Source: Mesobacillus jeotgali
GTDB taxonomy: Bacteria; Bacillota; Bacilli; Bacillales; Cytobacillaceae
Length of the DNA: 64,000 nt
Reading direction: 5' to 3'
Assembly: GCF_031759225.1 (NCBI RefSeq)
Contig: NZ_CP134494.1
Location: forward strand, 3,842,501-3,906,500
A model generated the notes under the pieces. It was given only the letters and a program-made list of their open reading frames with translations. It had not been told where the DNA came from and did no database searches. Positions 26,546-34,381 of this stretch are shown piece after piece. Each line of letters starts with the position of its first letter. Position 1 is the stretch's first letter. A program made the translations under genes and the position numbers.

Positions 26546-28132
26546 ATGAAAAAAATCTTAAAACTGTCAGCATTCGCACTACTTTCCATTTCTCTTACTG
26601 CCTGCTCTGAAGCAGCAGTGAAAGAGACATCACTTGATAATAAGAACGAGAAAGAACTTCCACCAATCCATGAGGACTATTCTTCAAACTGGTGGAAAGA
26701 CCAGCCGAACGGAAACGCTGATACCAATAAAGATTGGGATGGTGAGGGCTGGATCCTGTCAGCAAACGAAGTTAGTAACGGTATTGCCATTGCTGATATC
26801 AAAACCGGAAATCCGGTAAAATACATCCAAAGCTCTGGTACTCCTCACCATGTTCACCTTAACAAGGACCAGACATGGGCTTTTGCGACACAGCGTTATG
26901 GAACAAGCGTGCTGGCTATCAATATGGAAACTCTTGAATCACATGACATCGATTTCCCAGGATTTGATAAACCTCCTGCACCGCAGCATATGACGTTTTC
27001 AAGGGATGGCAAATATGCATTTACCTCACTTAATGGCGTTGGAGCGGTTGGAATGATTGATGCTGAAAAAGCCGAACTTGTGAAAGTGTTCAAAGATGTT
27101 GGCAAAAAGCCAAGGGATTTGAATGTCACTCCTGACGGCAAGAAGCTGTTCGTCAGCTTGCAGGCAGAACCATTCATTACTGTCATTGACATTGAATCAG
27201 GTGAAATGAGATACCTTGAAAGAACGGAGACTGACTACGGAAAAGGAACTGGTTCCGGACTTGATATGTCAAATGATGGCAAGTTTGTAGCTGTTTCAAA
27301 CACAGCAGACGATGAAGTTGCTATCTATGATGCGGAGTCAGAAAAGCTTCTCAAGAAAATTGGAGATATTCCAAAACCCGTTAACGTACACTTCATGGGT
27401 GACACCCATGATCTTGTAACAGGAAATCGTAATGACGGATCCATTTCCATCATCGATGCAGAAAAATTGAAGTTCATCAAAACCGTTAAGACTGGTGCCG
27501 GAACGAACATCCCTTACCTTGGTCCAGACGGGTACTGGTATACTTCCCAGAATGGTGCAGGTTTCTTGACTGTCCTTGACCCTAAAGACAACTATAAGAT
27601 CGTAAGAAAAATCTGGGGTGTGCAGAATATCCACTGGCTCTCCTGGAGCCCGGATGGCAGCATGATGTTCGGTTCGAACTGGGGTGACAAAACCCTTACG
27701 AAGATTGATCTGACGAAGAAAAAGGATTTCAGGCAGACAATTCCAGTAGGTTTGAATCCAAATGGTATCGCTATTAAAACAAATGTACCTAAAGACCAAA
27801 TTTTAGCTTACCAAAAAGGCAATGAGGAAGAAGCTAACAGAATCAAGAAAGCCTCTACTCTTGTGTTCCCAGAGGCAAAAGATATTAATGAGGAAGCTTT
27901 CCTCGGTACTTGCCTTCAGTGTCATGATATCGGCCGTATCATGAAGAATTCAAGTAAAGGCGCAGAACAATGGACAGCAGTTGTTGACCGTATGGCTGGC
28001 AATGGAGCGAAAATGACAGATGAACAAAGACAGCAAATCATCGATTATCTTGCTACTGACAAACATAAGGCCCTCAAGATCCAAACAGAGCTTGAGCTAG
28101 AACTAGCTGAACAAAATAAGGATAAAGAATAA
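26546..28132 (+). CDS. Beta-propeller lipoprotein with C-terminal cytochrome c
   Basis: A 528-residue predicted lipoprotein (signal ending LTAC) with a YVTN/cytochrome d1-like beta-propeller (about 65-430). Repeated strands of the type VTPDGKKLFVSL, ITVIDIESGE and SISIIDAEKLKFI are visible. A C-terminal haem c domain follows with CLQCH (Cys456, Cys459, His460) and a DRMAGNGAKM Met-ligand region. In cytochrome cd1 nitrite reductase the haem c domain is N-terminal, so the order is reversed here. It is the last gene of the cbb3 operon and could feed electrons to the oxidase. Its substrate is not known. Confidence 0.8.
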   Translation: MKKILKLSAFALLSISLTACSEAAVKETSLDNKNEKELPPIHEDYSSNWWKDQPNGNADTNKDWDGEGWILSANEVSNGIAIADIKTGNPVKYIQSSGTPHHVHLNKDQTWAFATQRYGTSVLAINMETLESHDIDFPGFDKPPAPQHMTFSRDGKYAFTSLNGVGAVGMIDAEKAELVKVFKDVGKKPRDLNVTPDGKKLFVSLQAEPFITVIDIESGEMRYLERTETDYGKGTGSGLDMSNDGKFVAVSNTADDEVAIYDAESEKLLKKIGDIPKPVNVHFMGDTHDLVTGNRNDGSISIIDAEKLKFIKTVKTGAGTNIPYLGPDGYWYTSQNGAGFLTVLDPKDNYKIVRKIWGVQNIHWLSWSPDGSMMFGSNWGDKTLTKIDLTKKKDFRQTIPVGLNPNGIAIKTNVPKDQILAYQKGNEEEANRIKKASTLVFPEAKDINEEAFLGTCLQCHDIGRIMKNSSKGAEQWTAVVDRMAGNGAKMTDEQRQQIIDYLATDKHKALKIQTELELELAEQNKDKE

Positions 28133-28184
28133 GAACAAAAAGCTCAGGGCATCGTTAAGCACCGGCGCTGAGAGAAAAAATTAA

Positions 28185-28223
28185 AAAATCCTAATGCTCC
28201 TTAACAGGAAGCATTAGGATTTT
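28185..28223. terminator. Bidirectional terminator overlapping the LysR gene end
   Basis: A 13-bp stem (aaaatcctaatgc / gcattaggatttt). The right arm encodes the last codons of the LysR gene. It ends both the cbb3 operon and the convergent regulator gene. Confidence 0.85.
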
Positions 28224-29103
28224 CATCTAATTTCCTTATAAAATCCCATAATCTCACATGAAGATTGGATTTGAACTGTTTATCCTTTCTTAACAGGTAG
28301 AATGGACGATAACGATCTCTGTCTTTGAATGAACTGACCATGATTTGTCTTGATGTAACCTCAGGACAGATAGCCAGCTTGGATAAGACAGCGACACCAA
28401 GGCCGTTTTTCACACCTTCTTTGATGAGCGTATTGCTATTATACACAAGGACAGATTTCGGCTGGATATTCCAACCTTTCCATAAGTCCAGTGTTGCCTG
28501 CCTCATCGCACAGCCTGGTTCCCTGATCAGCCAGGTCATTTCTTCGAGCTTAGCAGGATTCTGGTTTGCGGGGTCTACCCTAAGCTGTGGAGAAACACCA
28601 AGAACAAGCAAATCATCATAGAACTCATGGGAAATGAAGTCATATCGGCCGGCTTGTCCCTCGACAAGAGCAAGGTCGATATCGGAAGCATACAGTAAAT
28701 CTGTGATATGAACGGATGTTCCGATGGTAATCTGGATTTGGTCACTTGTGATATCAGGATTCAATTTTATGAAATCCTGGACCATTTTCGAAATCAGGCA
28801 TTCACCGATCGTATTGCTGCAGCCAATCTTGATTGTTTGACTAGAGTCTCCTTCAGCAAGGATGTTTTCCAGTTTCTCATTCAATGCGATCAGCTGCTGG
28901 CCATGTTCATACAAAGTTTTGCCGGCCTCTGATAATTTGATTTTACGATTGGCCCTAATGAATAACTGTTTATTATAATAAGCCTCTAACTGGCTGATTT
29001 GATGGCTGACGGCTGGTTGGGAAAGATTCAGCATCTTCCCTGCCTGGGAGAAGCTCTCATATTTTGCCGCGGCAATGAAAGTCTTTAAGTGTTCCAAATT
29101 CAA
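28201..29103 (-). CDS. LysR-family transcriptional regulator
   Basis: A 300-residue LTTR. The N-terminal winged helix-turn-helix (FIAAAKYESFSQAGKMLNLSQPAVSHQISQLE, about 9-40) is followed by a linker helix and a LysR substrate-binding domain (about 90-295). The binding domain resembles CysL/CysB-type sulfur or CbbR-type regulators (IKIGCSNTIGECLISKMV), but the effector cannot be read from sequence. It is convergent with the oxidase operon and divergent from a small membrane protein; the 42-bp gap would hold an autoregulatory site. Confidence 0.88.
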   Translation of the reverse strand: MNLEHLKTFIAAAKYESFSQAGKMLNLSQPAVSHQISQLEAYYNKQLFIRANRKIKLSEAGKTLYEHGQQLIALNEKLENILAEGDSSQTIKIGCSNTIGECLISKMVQDFIKLNPDITSDQIQITIGTSVHITDLLYASDIDLALVEGQAGRYDFISHEFYDDLLVLGVSPQLRVDPANQNPAKLEEMTWLIREPGCAMRQATLDLWKGWNIQPKSVLVYNSNTLIKEGVKNGLGVAVLSKLAICPEVTSRQIMVSSFKDRDRYRPFYLLRKDKQFKSNLHVRLWDFIRKLDENPNASC

Positions 29104-29145
29104 TATGATCGCACTCCTTTATACTTAAGAATTGGAGGGAATAAA

Positions 29146-29331
29146 ATGAAAAAAGTAGATATCGTCATTACGGTTATAGTATTATCTGTTTTTATCTTCG
29201 GCTTGATGTACTTTACCAAGGATGATTCCGTCACATATCGAGATGTTAAATTCGAAATCGCCTCATTGGCCATTTTAACCACTGTGTCCCTGTTCACCTA
29301 TTTCGGGATCAGAAGAAATTTAAATCATTAA
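29146..29331 (+). CDS. Small two-helix membrane protein
   Basis: A 61-residue protein (MKKVDIVITVIVLSVFIFGL...) with hydrophobic helices at about 4-22 and 36-53, preceded by attggaggga. A start 19 codons earlier would overlap the LysR gene start and lacks a site. It is divergent from the LysR gene and closed by a terminator. No family recognised. Confidence 0.7.
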   Translation: MKKVDIVITVIVLSVFIFGLMYFTKDDSVTYRDVKFEIASLAILTTVSLFTYFGIRRNLNH

Positions 29332-29384
29332 TTGGCATTATACCATAGAGGGTTTAAGTTTGTGATAGAAAAATATAGTTGAGT

Positions 29385-29410
29385 AAAACCTAGGAGAACT
29401 CCTAGGTTTT
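29385..29410 (+). terminator. Terminator of the small membrane protein gene
   Basis: A 12-bp perfect stem (aaaacctaggag / ctcctaggtttt) with a 2-nt spacer and a T-rich tail. Confidence 0.8.
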
Positions 29411-29486
29411 ATTTTGTTCCTTGAAGCAGTATACTAGCAATCAAAAAGAAATAATCACCGCAGCCTGCAAAAGTGAGAGAATAAAA

Positions 29487-29515
29487 TTGAAACTAAACTA
29501 CAGTAATTATACAAT
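29487..29515 (+). promoter_or_regulatory. Promoter of the ccdA operon
   Basis: TTGAAA, 17-bp spacer, TACAAT. The TACC-N6-GGTA palindrome begins 11 bp after the -10 box. Confidence 0.75.
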
Positions 29516-29525
29516 AAAATACATG

Positions 29526-29541
29526 ATACCAATATGGGTAT
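29526..29541. promoter_or_regulatory. Palindromic operator upstream of ccdA
   Basis: ATACCAATATGGGTAT (ATACC-N6-GGTAT), the same half-sites as at 22477-22492. It lies just downstream of the predicted start site, a position suited to repression. Confidence 0.7.
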
Positions 29542-29615
29542 ATATACATTCTTCTTCATTAAACCTTAACAAATACACCACAAAATAGAAAACAGAAAAG
29601 GAGTGACTATTCAAA

Positions 29616-30329
29616 ATGACAGAAATCGGTTTATTTTTTGCTTTTACTGCTGGAATTTTATCATTCTTCTCACCATGTGTGTTCCCTCTCCTCCCTGCTT
29701 ACATAACTCATTTGACTGGCGGGAAGATTGAGGGTTCAAAAGTTGCAGTTGATCGCGCAACACTTTTTACCCGTTCATTTGGATTTATTGTCGGGTTCAG
29801 TCTGATTTTTATCGTCATGGGTGCCTCGGCATCTTTCCTTGGACAGGTTTTCGCAAATTACCGGACAATCGTGATGCAAATCGCAGGATTGCTGATCATC
29901 ATTTTCGGACTGCAGATGGCCGGTCTGCTGAACATTAAATTTCTGATGATGGAGAAAAAGGTCCAATCTGATACGAAATCGAAAGGCGCCTTCAGTTCTG
30001 TATTCCTTGGAATGGCATTCGCGAGCGGCTGGTCACCTTGTGTCGGGCTTGCACTCTCATCCATCCTGCTTTTAGCGAGTTCTTCCGATACTTTATACCA
30101 GGGAATGTATCTGCTGACTTCCTATTCGCTTGGAATGGCTGTTCCTTTCCTGATCATATCTTTTGTTATTTCTTATTCCTTAAAAGCAATCAAGAAAATC
30201 AACAAATATCTATCTAAGCTCGCACTCGTGAATGGTATGATTATGGTTGGAATGGGCTTTCTAGTCCTTTCCGGACAAATGCAGAAAATCAGTGCCTGGC
30301 TATCTGCTTACAGCTTATTTGGAGTATAA
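29616..30329 (+). CDS. ccdA: CcdA/DsbD-like thiol electron-transfer membrane protein
   Basis: A 237-residue CcdA with six hydrophobic helices and the two conserved Cys: FFSPCVFPLLPAYITHLTG (about 21-39) and GWSPCVGLALSSILLLA (about 136-152). It carries reducing equivalents from cytoplasmic thioredoxin across the membrane to ResA/TlpA-type proteins for haem attachment to c-type cytochromes. Three such cytochromes are encoded just upstream and a ResA/TlpA protein at 33225. The operator before it links it to the persulfide operons. Confidence 0.9.
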   Translation: MTEIGLFFAFTAGILSFFSPCVFPLLPAYITHLTGGKIEGSKVAVDRATLFTRSFGFIVGFSLIFIVMGASASFLGQVFANYRTIVMQIAGLLIIIFGLQMAGLLNIKFLMMEKKVQSDTKSKGAFSSVFLGMAFASGWSPCVGLALSSILLLASSSDTLYQGMYLLTSYSLGMAVPFLIISFVISYSLKAIKKINKYLSKLALVNGMIMVGMGFLVLSGQMQKISAWLSAYSLFGV

Positions 30330-30388
30330 GCATCTTGCTGTAACTCATCCAACTTGATTCAAGGCAGTGTTAAGGAGTGACCTAAGCT

Positions 30389-31084
30389 GTGAAGAAAGAA
30401 TTGATTGGCAAAAGTGTACTGGTTGTTGAAGATGATCCCAAAATCCGTACACTTGTAACGATTTATTTAACGAATGAAGGCTATGAGGTCCTTGAAGCGG
30501 ACAATGGGATTTTGGCACAGGAAATGATTGAGAAATATGATCCTTGCATCCTGATCCTTGACCTTATGCTCCCAGGTAAAAGTGGTGAGGAGATTTGCCG
30601 CTGGCTGCGGAATGACCTGGAAAGCATGATGCCTGTCATCATGCTGACTGCAAAAGCTTCGGAAAAGAGCAGGATCGAGGGTTTCAAGCTTGGAGCCGAT
30701 GATTATGTCGTAAAACCTTTCAGCCCTGCAGAGTTGATGGTCAGGATTGAAGCGGTGTTAAGAAGGACGGCAAGCCGTTGCGGAAAGCTGACCTTTACCG
30801 GACTAACCATTAAACCGGCAAAAGGGCAGGCAATGGTCGATGGCGAAGCACTCGATTTGACCAATTTTGAGTTCAGGCTGCTTCACATGTTCATGCAGCA
30901 TCCCGGGCAAATCCTCTCGAGAGCACAAATCCTCGACACCATCTATGAAAACAATGAAAAGGCCGTAACGGAGCGGACAATTGATGTGCATATCAAGAAC
31001 CTCCGGGAAAAAATCAAAGAAAAAACGCCGAAGGATTATATTCAGACTGTGAGAGGAATGGGGTATAAATTTGCGGCGAATTAA
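30389..31084 (+). CDS. OmpR-family response regulator
   Basis: A 231-residue response regulator. The receiver has acidic residues Asp15/Asp16, phospho-acceptor Asp58 (ILILDLMLP), Thr87 and Lys109 (YVVKPF). A winged-helix Trans_reg_C domain (about 130-230) follows. GTG start after taaggagtgacctaa. It overlaps the histidine kinase by 14 nt and lies 59 bp after ccdA, so the pair probably belongs to the same redox gene set. Confidence 0.93.
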   Translation: MKKELIGKSVLVVEDDPKIRTLVTIYLTNEGYEVLEADNGILAQEMIEKYDPCILILDLMLPGKSGEEICRWLRNDLESMMPVIMLTAKASEKSRIEGFKLGADDYVVKPFSPAELMVRIEAVLRRTASRCGKLTFTGLTIKPAKGQAMVDGEALDLTNFEFRLLHMFMQHPGQILSRAQILDTIYENNEKAVTERTIDVHIKNLREKIKEKTPKDYIQTVRGMGYKFAAN

Positions 31085-32138
31085 AAGGATCACGAACCTG
31101 TTATTATCGAAGCTGGTAGCCGTCAATAGCATCGTCATCCTTCTGGTCATCATGCTGGCCGGAATATCCGTAAAAGATTATGCCTGCTTCCTGGTCAATC
31201 ATGAACAAGTGACCGGCGCGCAGCTAGTCGATACCTTGAATTCTTTCCTTATAAAAGTAAGCATCATCGCTTTTGTTGCAGCAGGGCTTTTGCATTATTT
31301 TTCAGTCAGAAAGATTGTGAACCCTGTGAAAGCAATGGCCACTGCTGCCAATCAAGTCAAGGCAGGCAAAATCCCGCCGAAAATCGAGGTTCCTGTAAGC
31401 GGGGAATTAGGTGAACTCGTAACAAGCTTTAATGCCATGACGGAAACACTTTCTGTTGTACAATCAAGGCGTGAAGAAATGTTAAGGGACATCGCCCATG
31501 AATTAAGAACCCCGCTGACGAATATCAATGGCTATCTCGAAGCCCTCCATAATGGTGTATTGACGGGTGACCGGGAGCTGTTTGGCTCTCTTTTGGATGA
31601 ATCCAAAAGGATTACAAGGATTGTCGATCTGATCGCTGAGCTAGATGCCTGGAGCCAGGAGTCTCAATTCCCGGAGAAGCAGTTTGAAGAATTGGACATG
31701 AAACAGGTAATAGCCGAATCAATTGCAGCCTTCCACCTCAAGCTGTCCGGCAGGTTTGAATCATTCAGCCAGCAAATTGAACATGCTACCGTCCTTGGCC
31801 ATAAGGACGGCTTGAAGCAAGTCCTTGCCAACCTGCTGCAGAATATCATCGCTTATGATAGAGGCGGTCACCTTGATATCAAGGGGCAGATTGATGCTGA
31901 AGGATACAGGATTACTTTTACCCATGAAGGAACTTACATTGATTCAGAGAAAAAAGAGCTTATTTTCGAGCGGTTTTACAGGCTTGAAGAATCCCGCAGT
32001 ACTAAAGTGGAAGGTGCTGGACTCGGCCTGGCCATCGCCAAAAGTATCATCAGCGCCCATGGAGGCAAAATTAGCCTTGATACAGATGGGTACCATCACA
32101 CATTCTGGATAAGCCTTCCAACGCGTTCCAATTCTTAA
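31071..32138 (+). CDS. Sensor histidine kinase
   Basis: A 355-residue kinase with two membrane helices (about 13-32 and 60-78) and a short 28-residue outside loop (YACFLVNHEQVTGAQ...). It has a HAMP domain (about 79-130), the H-box HELRTPLTN with His143, and an HATPase domain ending GAGLGLAIAKSIISAHGG. TTG start after gaggaatggggtataaat. The loop is too short for a large ligand domain; its single Cys (Cys39) lies near the membrane edge and might respond to redox state, which is speculative. Confidence 0.92.
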   Translation: MRRIKRITNLLLSKLVAVNSIVILLVIMLAGISVKDYACFLVNHEQVTGAQLVDTLNSFLIKVSIIAFVAAGLLHYFSVRKIVNPVKAMATAANQVKAGKIPPKIEVPVSGELGELVTSFNAMTETLSVVQSRREEMLRDIAHELRTPLTNINGYLEALHNGVLTGDRELFGSLLDESKRITRIVDLIAELDAWSQESQFPEKQFEELDMKQVIAESIAAFHLKLSGRFESFSQQIEHATVLGHKDGLKQVLANLLQNIIAYDRGGHLDIKGQIDAEGYRITFTHEGTYIDSEKKELIFERFYRLEESRSTKVEGAGLGLAIAKSIISAHGGKISLDTDGYHHTFWISLPTRSNS

Positions 32139-32206
32139 TCAATCCTTAACAATACGATTGCATACTCTTCTGTAAATGTAGTTTTTGTATTGAAGGAGAG
32201 ATTTTC

Positions 32207-32620
32207 ATGGAATTCACTTATTATAATGAAAAACTGATCGGACATTTGGAATACGGGTTCCTTCCAATTTCCCCGAATATCGAGATGGGCTACAGGCCTA
32301 TGGAACTTTTTGTATCCTCATTGACTGGATGCAGTACCTCGGTGCTGGCAAATATTCTTGCGAAGAAGAGAATAGACTATAAAAGAATTGACGTCCAAGT
32401 GTCAGCAGTCCGGAACTCCGAAGAGGCAAACCGGATTGAACAGCTGACATTCAATGTGGCCGTCCAGACGGACTCAGAGGATAAGCAAAAGCAAGCTGAG
32501 AAGATTGCCGGTCTTGTCCTGAAAAATTGCGGCATGATCCAATCTGTCATTGGGAGCATCGACATTCAATATCAGATTGAGTTCACGCCAGACCAGCCAA
32601 AAAAAGGTGATGTTGCTTGA
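32207..32620 (+). CDS. OsmC/Ohr-family peroxiredoxin-like protein
   Basis: A 137-residue OsmC-family protein with the two conserved Cys, in SSLTGCSTSVLANIL (Cys42) and KNCGMIQSV (Cys108). OsmC/Ohr proteins reduce organic hydroperoxides, and some act on persulfides. In this neighbourhood either substrate is possible. It precedes a membrane protein and a TlpA-like thioredoxin with overlapping stop/start codons. Confidence 0.88.
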   Translation: MEFTYYNEKLIGHLEYGFLPISPNIEMGYRPMELFVSSLTGCSTSVLANILAKKRIDYKRIDVQVSAVRNSEEANRIEQLTFNVAVQTDSEDKQKQAEKIAGLVLKNCGMIQSVIGSIDIQYQIEFTPDQPKKGDVA

Positions 32621-33228
32621 ATTATATAACGATTGGCAGGTTCACGCTGCCGGCAGATTTGCTTGCAGCGTTTGCTGCCATTTTTATCGGAGCCCTGATT
32701 TACCGGGCCAGGGAGAAAAAGAGCATAGGAGACTGGTATTGGAACAGCTTCTTCATCTACATAGCGGTTTACAAACTTAGCTATGCCGTTTTCAATTTTA
32801 AGATGTTCCTGGATACTCCCTTCTCCCTCCTCTATTTTAACGGAGGCACGGAAGGCCAGATCCTTGCTTTTACAGGCATTGCGATCTACTTATATCTGAT
32901 TACCAGGAAAAAGGAGAATCTGGTGCTTGTATCGGAATTTCTGCCTGGCTATTTCCTTTTCTTCCTGCTATATTGGACCGGATTATTCGCGTTTTCAGAG
33001 GATTTCATCGCCGCTGGATTACAGGCAATATTATTCATTGTCTTTGCGGCGTTTTATTTTAAAAAAGTGAAGCTGAACATGGAGTATGCGATACTATTCC
33101 TGATGGTCGAGGCTCTGATTCTCAGCCTTTTTTCCGAATTGCTCGCATTGGATAACCTGCTGATTTTCGCACTAGGACTATACTTGATCATGTTTCAGCG
33201 TTTTAAAAAGGAGGATGCTCAGCATTGA
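32617..33228 (+). CDS. Polytopic membrane protein of unknown family
   Basis: A 203-residue very hydrophobic protein with about seven membrane segments (around 12-27, 42-58, 80-93, 103-125, 128-147, 152-168 and 172-190). It starts with TTG inside a TTGA overlap with the OsmC gene, and its end overlaps the next start in the same way, so the three genes are translationally coupled. It has no Cys. Layout and the YFNGGTEGQ segment are faintly like prolipoprotein diacylglyceryl transferase, but not enough to name it. It probably serves the thiol-redox proteins on each side. Confidence 0.7.
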   Translation: MNYITIGRFTLPADLLAAFAAIFIGALIYRAREKKSIGDWYWNSFFIYIAVYKLSYAVFNFKMFLDTPFSLLYFNGGTEGQILAFTGIAIYLYLITRKKENLVLVSEFLPGYFLFFLLYWTGLFAFSEDFIAAGLQAILFIVFAAFYFKKVKLNMEYAILFLMVEALILSLFSELLALDNLLIFALGLYLIMFQRFKKEDAQH

Positions 33229-33812
33229 ATAAAAATCTTTTATCTTTCGCGATTTTAGCACTGGCTGTCGTCATTTTGGTCGTGAATATCTGGAAACCAG
33301 GGTCGACCGAGGGCGAAAAGGAAACAACAGCACCAACAGGAGATTCTGTGGAAACAACTGAGGATATTCCGGGAGCTAAGCTGTCTTCATTGCGTGAAGG
33401 CGCAGAGGCACCTGACTTCGAACTGAACACCCTTGCGGGAGAGACAATCAAGCTGTCTGATTACCGCGGCAAAAAAGTGATCCTGAACTTCTGGGCTACA
33501 TGGTGCCCTCCATGTAAAGCTGAAATGCCTCATATGCAAAATTTTTATGAAGAGTATAATGACCAGGGCGTCGAAATTCTTGCCGTCAACCTGACGAATA
33601 TGGACAAAGGCGAGGAAGAAGTCCAGAAATTCGTCGACGAATATGGATTGACTTTTACGATCCCGATGGATGAAGAAGGATTCGCCGGGACGACTTATCA
33701 AGCATTCACCATCCCAACCAGCTACATTCTCGACGAAAATGGCGTGATTACAAAGAAAATCGTCGGACCGATGGACGAGAATATGATGAAGGACCTTACT
33801 GGAGTTAAGTAA
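33225..33812 (+). CDS. TlpA/ResA-family extracytoplasmic thioredoxin
   Basis: A 195-residue membrane-anchored thioredoxin. It has an N-terminal helix (about 5-22), an acidic linker, then an AhpC/TSA-TlpA domain with FWATWCPPCKAEMPHM (Cys94, Cys97) and the cis-Pro region FTIPTSYILD. ResA reduces apocytochrome c before haem attachment using electrons from CcdA. Both the upstream ccdA and the c-type oxidase subunits fit that role. TTG start overlapping the previous stop. Confidence 0.9.
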   Translation: MNKNLLSFAILALAVVILVVNIWKPGSTEGEKETTAPTGDSVETTEDIPGAKLSSLREGAEAPDFELNTLAGETIKLSDYRGKKVILNFWATWCPPCKAEMPHMQNFYEEYNDQGVEILAVNLTNMDKGEEEVQKFVDEYGLTFTIPMDEEGFAGTTYQAFTIPTSYILDENGVITKKIVGPMDENMMKDLTGVK

Positions 33813-33842
33813 AAAAGTCACGGCCTGAGCCGTGACTTTTTT
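33811..33842 (+). terminator. Terminator of the OsmC-TlpA operon
   Basis: Perfect stem aaaaaagtcacggc / gccgtgactttttt with a 4-nt loop. Confidence 0.9.
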
Positions 33843-33860
33843 GCTTGGTTCTTGGGTTTT

Positions 33861-34375
33861 TTGGACATTTTGGTGCTGTTCCGCCTTCGAAATGTCCATT
33901 AAACCTTCTTTCTTGGACATTTTGGCGCTAATCCGCCTTCGAAATGTCCATTAACCCTTCTTTCTTGGACATTTTGAGGCTGCTTCGCCTTCGAAATGTC
34001 CATTAAACCTTCATTCCTAGACATTTTGGTGCTGCTTCGCCTTCGAAATGTCCATTAAACCTTCTTTCTTGGACATTTTGGCGCTAATCCACCTTCGAAA
34101 TGTCCATTAAACCTTCTTTCTTGGACATTTTGAGGCTGCTTCGCCTTCGAAATGTCCATTAAACCTTCTTTCTTGGACATTTTGAGGCTGCTTCGCCTTC
34201 GAAATGTCCATTAAACCTTCTTTCCTAGACATTTTGGTGCTGCTTCGCCTTAGAAATGTCCATTAAACCTTCTTTCTTGGACATTTTGGCGCTAATCCGC
34301 ATTCGAAATGTCCATTAAACCTTCTTTCCTAAACATTTTGGTGCTGCTTCGCCTTCGAAATGTCCATTAAACCTA
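33861..34375. repeat. 52-bp intergenic tandem repeat, 10 units
   Basis: Units begin TTGGACATTTTG at 33861, 33913, 33965, 34017, 34069, 34121, 34173, 34225, 34277 and 34329, exactly 52 bp apart. Each ends with CGAAATGTCCATTAAACCTTC. The arms TGGACATTT and AAATGTCCA of each unit form a hairpin. Unit variants change both arms little; loops vary (GGTGCTGCTTCGCC, GGCGCTAATCCGCC, GAGGCTGCTTCGCC). The array fills the gap between convergent genes and has no coding content. Confidence 0.95.
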
Positions 34376-34381
34376 CGGGAT

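Noticed and set aside
33861..34375. CRISPR array
   Set aside because: Units are contiguous with no unique spacers, and there are no cas genes nearby. The same holds for the other arrays.
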